From assembly GCF_021228295.1 (NCBI RefSeq), contig NZ_JAJQPD010000004.1, forward strand, positions 337,174-401,173: a DNA stretch of 64,000 bases, written 5' to 3'. Shown here in pieces: positions 60,213 through 64,000 of this stretch. Made by a program: the position numbers and the translations under genes. How positions within the stretch are numbered: position 1 is the first letter of the stretch; each line of letters opens with the position of its first letter. The notes beneath the pieces are model-generated. The model did not search any database and had not been told where the DNA came from. It was given only the letters and a program-made list of their open reading frames with translations. Origin of the DNA: Agromyces humatus (GTDB lineage: Bacteria; Actinomycetota; Actinomycetes; Actinomycetales; Microbacteriaceae).

Positions 60213-60756
60213 CTACCGGTGCACTGAGCGGTTCGTGTTCCCATCTGGAAGCTGCGACAACCGCGGGAACCGCCCGGTCGCGGCTTGGCCGAAGCGCTCC
60301 GACCAGAAGCCCACGAATCGGTCCAGATCACCGATGTCGAGAGGCACAATGCAATACCCGAGTTGGAATCCACCGAACCCACCTACGAACGCACCGAGCC
60401 CTTCGCCGGGCTGAGCGGGAGCAAGTGCGCCCACTGTTCTCGAGCCGAACCTGACCGTAGGCGATGACATCGAATGGCGATGACTCGCTGCCGGGGAAAT
60501 CTGCCACGCCCGAGATGGCCAGACGCGCATCCTGCTCATGCGGACCGGTGTAGTGCCGGAGACGATCCATCTGGCGACGCCGCGAGCAGTCGCACTGGAG
60601 CGGATGCAAGTGCGCGGTCACCAGCACGCCGACGACTACGCGCTTCCGACGACGTCGCGGCTAAGTACTTCGACCATTTCGAGCCCCCGACCGCCGATGA
60701 AGGTCCGCTCACCGTCCTCGGTGCGGCCCCGCCACAATAGACGATCGCTGTTGCCG
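60213..60756 (-). pseudogene. Broken gene of unknown function
   Basis: Three reading frames of the minus strand each carry coding-like sequence in turn: GRTEDGERTFIGGRGLEMVEVLSRDVVGS (about 60640-60740), then LVTAHLHPLQCD and ADFPGSESSPFDVIAYGQV (about 60430-60610), then LGYCIVPLDIGDLDRFVGFWSERFG (about 60270-60370). At least two frameshifts separate them. No family was recognised. It looks like a decayed gene between two unknown genes of the right-hand region; the rest of the 60047-60774 gap is otherwise empty. Confidence 0.45.
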
Positions 60757-60774
60757 CACCAGTAATCTGACCTC

Positions 60775-61914
60775 GTGACCGACGTTCCATCTGAGAAGCC
60801 CAAGTCCAGCCGACGCATGCTGCTGGAAGTATTCTGGTCTGTGGTCGTGGGGGCGGGAATCATCGGTCTGCTTGTGGCTGTGTCGGCACCGTTCATGGAG
60901 GACTGGATTCGGGACGGAGTCGCTAAGCAGGGCATCGATGGGTTCTGGGCTCCTATCCTGCGATGGGCGCTGGTCTTGTTCGTAGGAGCTGTGGTGGTCG
61001 CGCTGCTCGTGCTTCTGGCGGTCTCCGTGTTCCGTCGATCCTGGCGCGAGCGAATCTGGCTCCCCCTGGGGCGGCTTGTGCGGGACACCTGGCCCGTGCG
61101 ATCGATCACTCATCGGCGAGCGGTGGCTGCCGCTGATACTGCCGGTTACGCACGTCGGAGTGGCGAGGTCGATTCAGAGCGCGAGTCCGCACCGCGACCC
61201 GCATGGCGAATCCGGTACGGCGATGGGCACTTCGGCGCGGCCAACATCCACTGGCTCTACAACTGGGGTCACGACGTGCGCGACGTTTCCCTGACTTGCG
61301 ACCGCGAGTTCTTCGAGCTCGACGGAGAGGCGTTCTTCGGAGGTAGCTGGGGCTCCGGTGTGGGCGGCGCCACCGGCAAACAGTTCCACGGAGTGCCCAC
61401 GGTGAAGGGCCTTGCCGAGGGTGTCGACTTCACGGCCACCTGGTTCGACGCCAACGGCGACGAGCAACACGCGACGGTGCATGTACCGCCAGAAGAGATC
61501 CGCCTGGGCAGGGATGCCGTTGCGGAGAAGGCTCACGCGGACGGCTATAAGGAGGGCTTCGAGAAAGGTCGCGAGTCCGCATCGCCCCGGCTGACGGGCG
61601 AACAGATGCACGCGATGAACGTCGCAGCAGACCCGTCGCTCGCGGATGCACCCCCGAAGGCACCGGCGAAGTCATCGCCGCCTATGACCAAGGCGCGGCG
61701 ACTCGAAATCATTGAGCACAAGGCCAAGCAGATCGAGACCGAGCGCCAGGTTCTTCAGCAGATGATGGGTCGGGCGACGGACACGCCAACGATCAATAAG
61801 TTTCTCGACGCCAAGGCTGACCTCGATGACCGAGAAACGATGCTCCAGGGAGAGCGGAGGGTCGTCGAGCTGATGGACGAGATGGGTGACAAGGTCATCC
61901 GTCGCAAGGCCTGA
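60775..61914 (+). CDS. Hypothetical membrane protein with coiled-coil C-terminus
   Basis: A 379-residue protein. It has two transmembrane helices at about 18-37 and 60-84, then a globular region (about 130-240; RIRYGDGHFGAANIHWLYNWG, with FFELDGEAFFGGSWG) that reads like a beta-sandwich sensor. The last ~120 residues are charged and helical, probably coiled coil (TKARRLEIIEHKAKQIETERQVLQQMM). TAATCT (60763-60768) is six bases before GTG 60775. No family was recognised. It lies next to the DUF3800 gene and could be part of a defence or stress island. Confidence 0.65.
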   Translation: MTDVPSEKPKSSRRMLLEVFWSVVVGAGIIGLLVAVSAPFMEDWIRDGVAKQGIDGFWAPILRWALVLFVGAVVVALLVLLAVSVFRRSWRERIWLPLGRLVRDTWPVRSITHRRAVAAADTAGYARRSGEVDSERESAPRPAWRIRYGDGHFGAANIHWLYNWGHDVRDVSLTCDREFFELDGEAFFGGSWGSGVGGATGKQFHGVPTVKGLAEGVDFTATWFDANGDEQHATVHVPPEEIRLGRDAVAEKAHADGYKEGFEKGRESASPRLTGEQMHAMNVAADPSLADAPPKAPAKSSPPMTKARRLEIIEHKAKQIETERQVLQQMMGRATDTPTINKFLDAKADLDDRETMLQGERRVVELMDEMGDKVIRRKA

Positions 61915-62113
61915 GCGCATTCGTCACGCGGCGCCGAGAGCGGTCGGGCGCTGACCCGGGAGATTCGGTCGTGAGCGAACCATCGCCGGCACTGCTCAGA
62001 TACACGTAATCCCGAGGGTGCCGTGGCCACCGAACGAAAATGAGGGACTGCCCGCGCCGCACGGCCGAGTCCCGCATTTCACCGAGTACTTGCTCAACTT
62101 CGACGCGAGCCAA
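61895..62113 (-). CDS. Doubtful small ORF
   Basis: A 72-codon frame beginning at TTG 62113, with coding-like sequence (VEVEQVLGEMRDSAVRRGQSLIFVRWP). It has no typical start or ribosome-binding site and a TGA immediately upstream, and it overlaps the previous gene's end by 20 bases. It may be a gene fragment. Confidence 0.25.
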   Translation of the reverse strand: MARVEVEQVLGEMRDSAVRRGQSLIFVRWPRHPRDYVYLSSAGDGSLTTESPGSAPDRSRRRVTNALRPCDG

Positions 62114-62526
62114 TCACCCTCGCGCCGCCCGCGAGAGGGCCCGCGGATGCTTAGGGAGCAAGAGGTCTTCAATTGGAGATGTCGACCTACTCCAGAATGT
62201 AAGGTTCCCCTCGATGAGCCACTCCCACAGCGGTTCGCGTGACATCCCGACGGTCTCGGCGGGCGCCCGGATCGAGTTGGTCCTGGCGTTCCATCGTGAT
62301 CGACCGGTCAGAACCTCTCCAGTACGCGTTCCACACGGCGTCGACCGATTGCTAGTCCGTGAAGAATCCTCGCCGCTCCGCGCGCTGGGAACTGGTGACT
62401 AAAGCGCTGTTGCATTGTGCCGACCTGAGCACCGCCGACGAGCGGTGAAGATCGATCGCGGCGAGGCCTGACGGATGCCGCGGAGGGAGGCGGCGGCCCG
62501 GCTGAACGTCGAGATCGCCGAGCCGG
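62114..62526. other. Non-coding or decayed stretch
   Basis: About 410 bases with no convincing gene on either strand. Short frames lack starts and protein-like composition. It may hold remains of mobile-element sequence. Confidence 0.5.
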
Positions 62527-63576
62527 TTAGAACTGAGAGAGCATCGCCTCACGAGCATTCTCGACGTTCATGTTCTCCCGTATCGGCCACAGACTGGCTC
62601 CGCTCACCATCGGAACCAGGTTCAGACCCAGCGGATGCTGTTGCTCGTTGACCATCGATTCCCCGACGATGCGACCGATGCCAGCGAGCAGATCAGCCAC
62701 TTGGACACACGGATCGTCCTTCGAGTCGACGAGCCGAACATCAGTCAGCTCGCTAGCCAAGCCTTGTCGCGAAGGGGCAATGTCCCCCGGGCGAGCAAGA
62801 GACCGCTTCGCCCATTCGATCTTGACCGGGGTCAGTTCCCTGGCGGCATCGTGGACCAACTCCACGGGCCTGCCTGAGATCGACGCCCAGAAGTGCACCG
62901 CCGCCCCGACTGCGGAGATGAGTGGATCCATTGTACGAAGCCTTTCCTCGACGCCCTCGCCGAGTTGCAGCTTCGACAGCGACCCGAGATGGCTGAATCC
63001 AGCGAACACCGTTCCCAGCACATCTCGTGCAAGCGCGTCCTCAACGGACAACAGCTCCATCATGCTTCCGATCAAGCGCGCCAGATGCTCCTGCGCCTGA
63101 ACTGCGCTTTTCGCTCGCATGAAGTGCTGGAAAGTCATCAAGAGCCTGTCCCACGCGGTCCCGTAGCTCTGAGGCGCAAGGAAGAAGAGCAGGTTCGCGC
63201 CCGCCAAGGCGACACCGGTCTCGTAGATGTCGTACCCAAGTTCATGCGCGAGTTCTTCCGCCGTCGAGTCGAACAGCTTCGAAACGACGAAGTACTTCTT
63301 GTGGGTGAGGTGCACGGATGCGCTGCCTTCGATCGAAGGATGCGAGAGCAGCCACTTCGCCGTGGCCTGGTGCCGGGGCTGAAGGATCGTCTTCGATTTC
63401 AGCTCCGTGGTCTGGCTGCGCGTGCGCGCACGGATCTCATCCATCAGCTCGGCAGCATCGTCTGACGGCAACGTCACGCTAGCGTGGGCGAAGACGGTCG
63501 ATTGCCCAGAGAGCATGTTCTCGCCGTCGTTGCCGGATTCATCACAGGCCACCACCAAGGGCGTAGTTGCAATCAC
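62527..63576 (-). CDS. DUF3800 domain protein
   Basis: A 349-residue protein. The N-terminal motif ACDESGNDGEN (about residues 10-20) and the C-terminal CVQVADLLAGIGRIV (about 296) are the hallmarks of DUF3800, whose conserved acidic residues suggest an RNase H-like nuclease fold. Family members are common in phage-defence and mobile regions; activity is inferred, not proven. The GTG start at 63576 has no clear ribosome-binding site. It lies in the right-hand island. Confidence 0.85.
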   Translation of the reverse strand: MIATTPLVVACDESGNDGENMLSGQSTVFAHASVTLPSDDAAELMDEIRARTRSQTTELKSKTILQPRHQATAKWLLSHPSIEGSASVHLTHKKYFVVSKLFDSTAEELAHELGYDIYETGVALAGANLLFFLAPQSYGTAWDRLLMTFQHFMRAKSAVQAQEHLARLIGSMMELLSVEDALARDVLGTVFAGFSHLGSLSKLQLGEGVEERLRTMDPLISAVGAAVHFWASISGRPVELVHDAARELTPVKIEWAKRSLARPGDIAPSRQGLASELTDVRLVDSKDDPCVQVADLLAGIGRIVGESMVNEQQHPLGLNLVPMVSGASLWPIRENMNVENAREAMLSQF

Positions 63577-64000
63577 AGTGCGTCAGCCTCACGTCGATCC
63601 ATCTCGAAGACACCATCTTCGTCGATCACGAGCCACGCCGATTTGGCTCCGCTCCGCGACCGCTCCGAACTGACTGATCATGGGGCGCTCACTCCGGCGG
63701 TGTAGCGATCACCGTCCTCGCCTAACTGCCCCTGCCCGGACCGCCAGTCTGCACCGTTCAGCACCGCGCATTCGGAGCGCAGCGCGCATGACGGTCGATG
63801 ACCGGGACACTCGCACTGCCGATTGCGACGTAGGCGTTCTGCACGGTTCGGGCAGCTCGATTCGCGTATGCCTGTCCCGCAAAACTGCCCGATGAAGGGG
63901 GGGCGGATTCTGGTGGTCGACGCAACAGGTCAAGTGTTTTGAAGGCTATCCGAGATCTGTTGCGGCGATGTGGTGTTCGGCTCGGAGGCGGCTGGCGGGT
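63577..64000. other. Stretch without a recognised gene at the right edge
   Basis: No convincing gene is seen in 424 bases. Near 63901-63932 the sequence GGCGGATTCTGGTGGTCGACGCAACAGG has the look of an insertion-sequence terminal repeat, followed by an open frame (KAIRDLLRRCG) that runs off the edge. The identity is unproven. Confidence 0.3.

Overview
This 64 kb window comes from a high-GC actinobacterium. I infer a Microbacteriaceae-type genome (Agromyces/Microbacterium relatives), from three signs: the order tRNA-Trp, secE, nusG, rplK, rplA; a hadA-hadB-murB cluster; and a dispersed inverted repeat built on GGTCTCGATACG...CTCGACC. No rRNA, CRISPR array or intact transposase is visible. Many genes look leaderless: a TANNNT box lies 6-7 bases before the start codon of at least eleven genes, and this fixes several starts.

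Layout. 1-5.4 kb: the end of a flotillin-type gene, an SPW-repeat membrane protein with its TetR regulator and a clear operator/promoter, small genes (PQ-loop protein, DUF1801, acylphosphatase), a LuxR regulator and an alpha/beta hydrolase. 5.5-8.4 kb: the transcription/translation block rplA, rplK, nusG, secE and tRNA-Trp (minus strand). 8.7-17.4 kb: a DUF7144-like membrane protein, a dNTPase, a broken fic gene, a secreted phytase-like/GDPD fusion, an aminotransferase, dodecin and a divergent lysG/lysE pair. 17.4-18.7 kb: a cysteine-rich leader peptide with alternative hairpins upstream of a 2-oxoglutarate/Fe(II) oxygenase. 18.9-22.4 kb: an ABC-2 transporter with a two-component system.

22.4-34.4 kb is the most unusual part. 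A minus-strand two-component system diverges from a plus-strand run of envelope genes: a GT2-GtrA-HPr-kinase-like fusion, a GT39-like glycosyltransferase, a phospholipase C-family protein whose active site is altered, a two-part membrane protein with a GH99-like domain, and a secreted purple-acid-phosphatase-like protein. Three of these junctions are 4-base overlaps or short gaps, so the products probably work together on a surface glycan. I know of no described system with this composition.

34.4-45.4 kb: a PspC-type two-component system divergent from its PspC membrane protein, murB with hadA/hadB, a DUF937 protein, and a TetR-controlled MFS/amidohydrolase pair with a perfect operator. 45.5-55.6 kb: a minus-strand operon for putrescine/GABA breakdown (gabT, glutamate-type dehydrogenase, succinate-semialdehyde dehydrogenase, putrescine oxidase-like amine oxidase, UspA protein, APC permease), with a divergent PucR regulator. 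55.6-58.3 kb: a GH1 beta-glucosidase with a palindromic operator, DUF1918 and an SGNH hydrolase.

From about 58.3 kb to the right edge the character changes. A tRNA 3'-end-like sequence is followed by genes that are mostly unrecognisable, long non-coding or decayed stretches, a lipoprotein, a broken gene and a DUF3800 protein. I read this as the edge of a genomic island or degraded mobile element.
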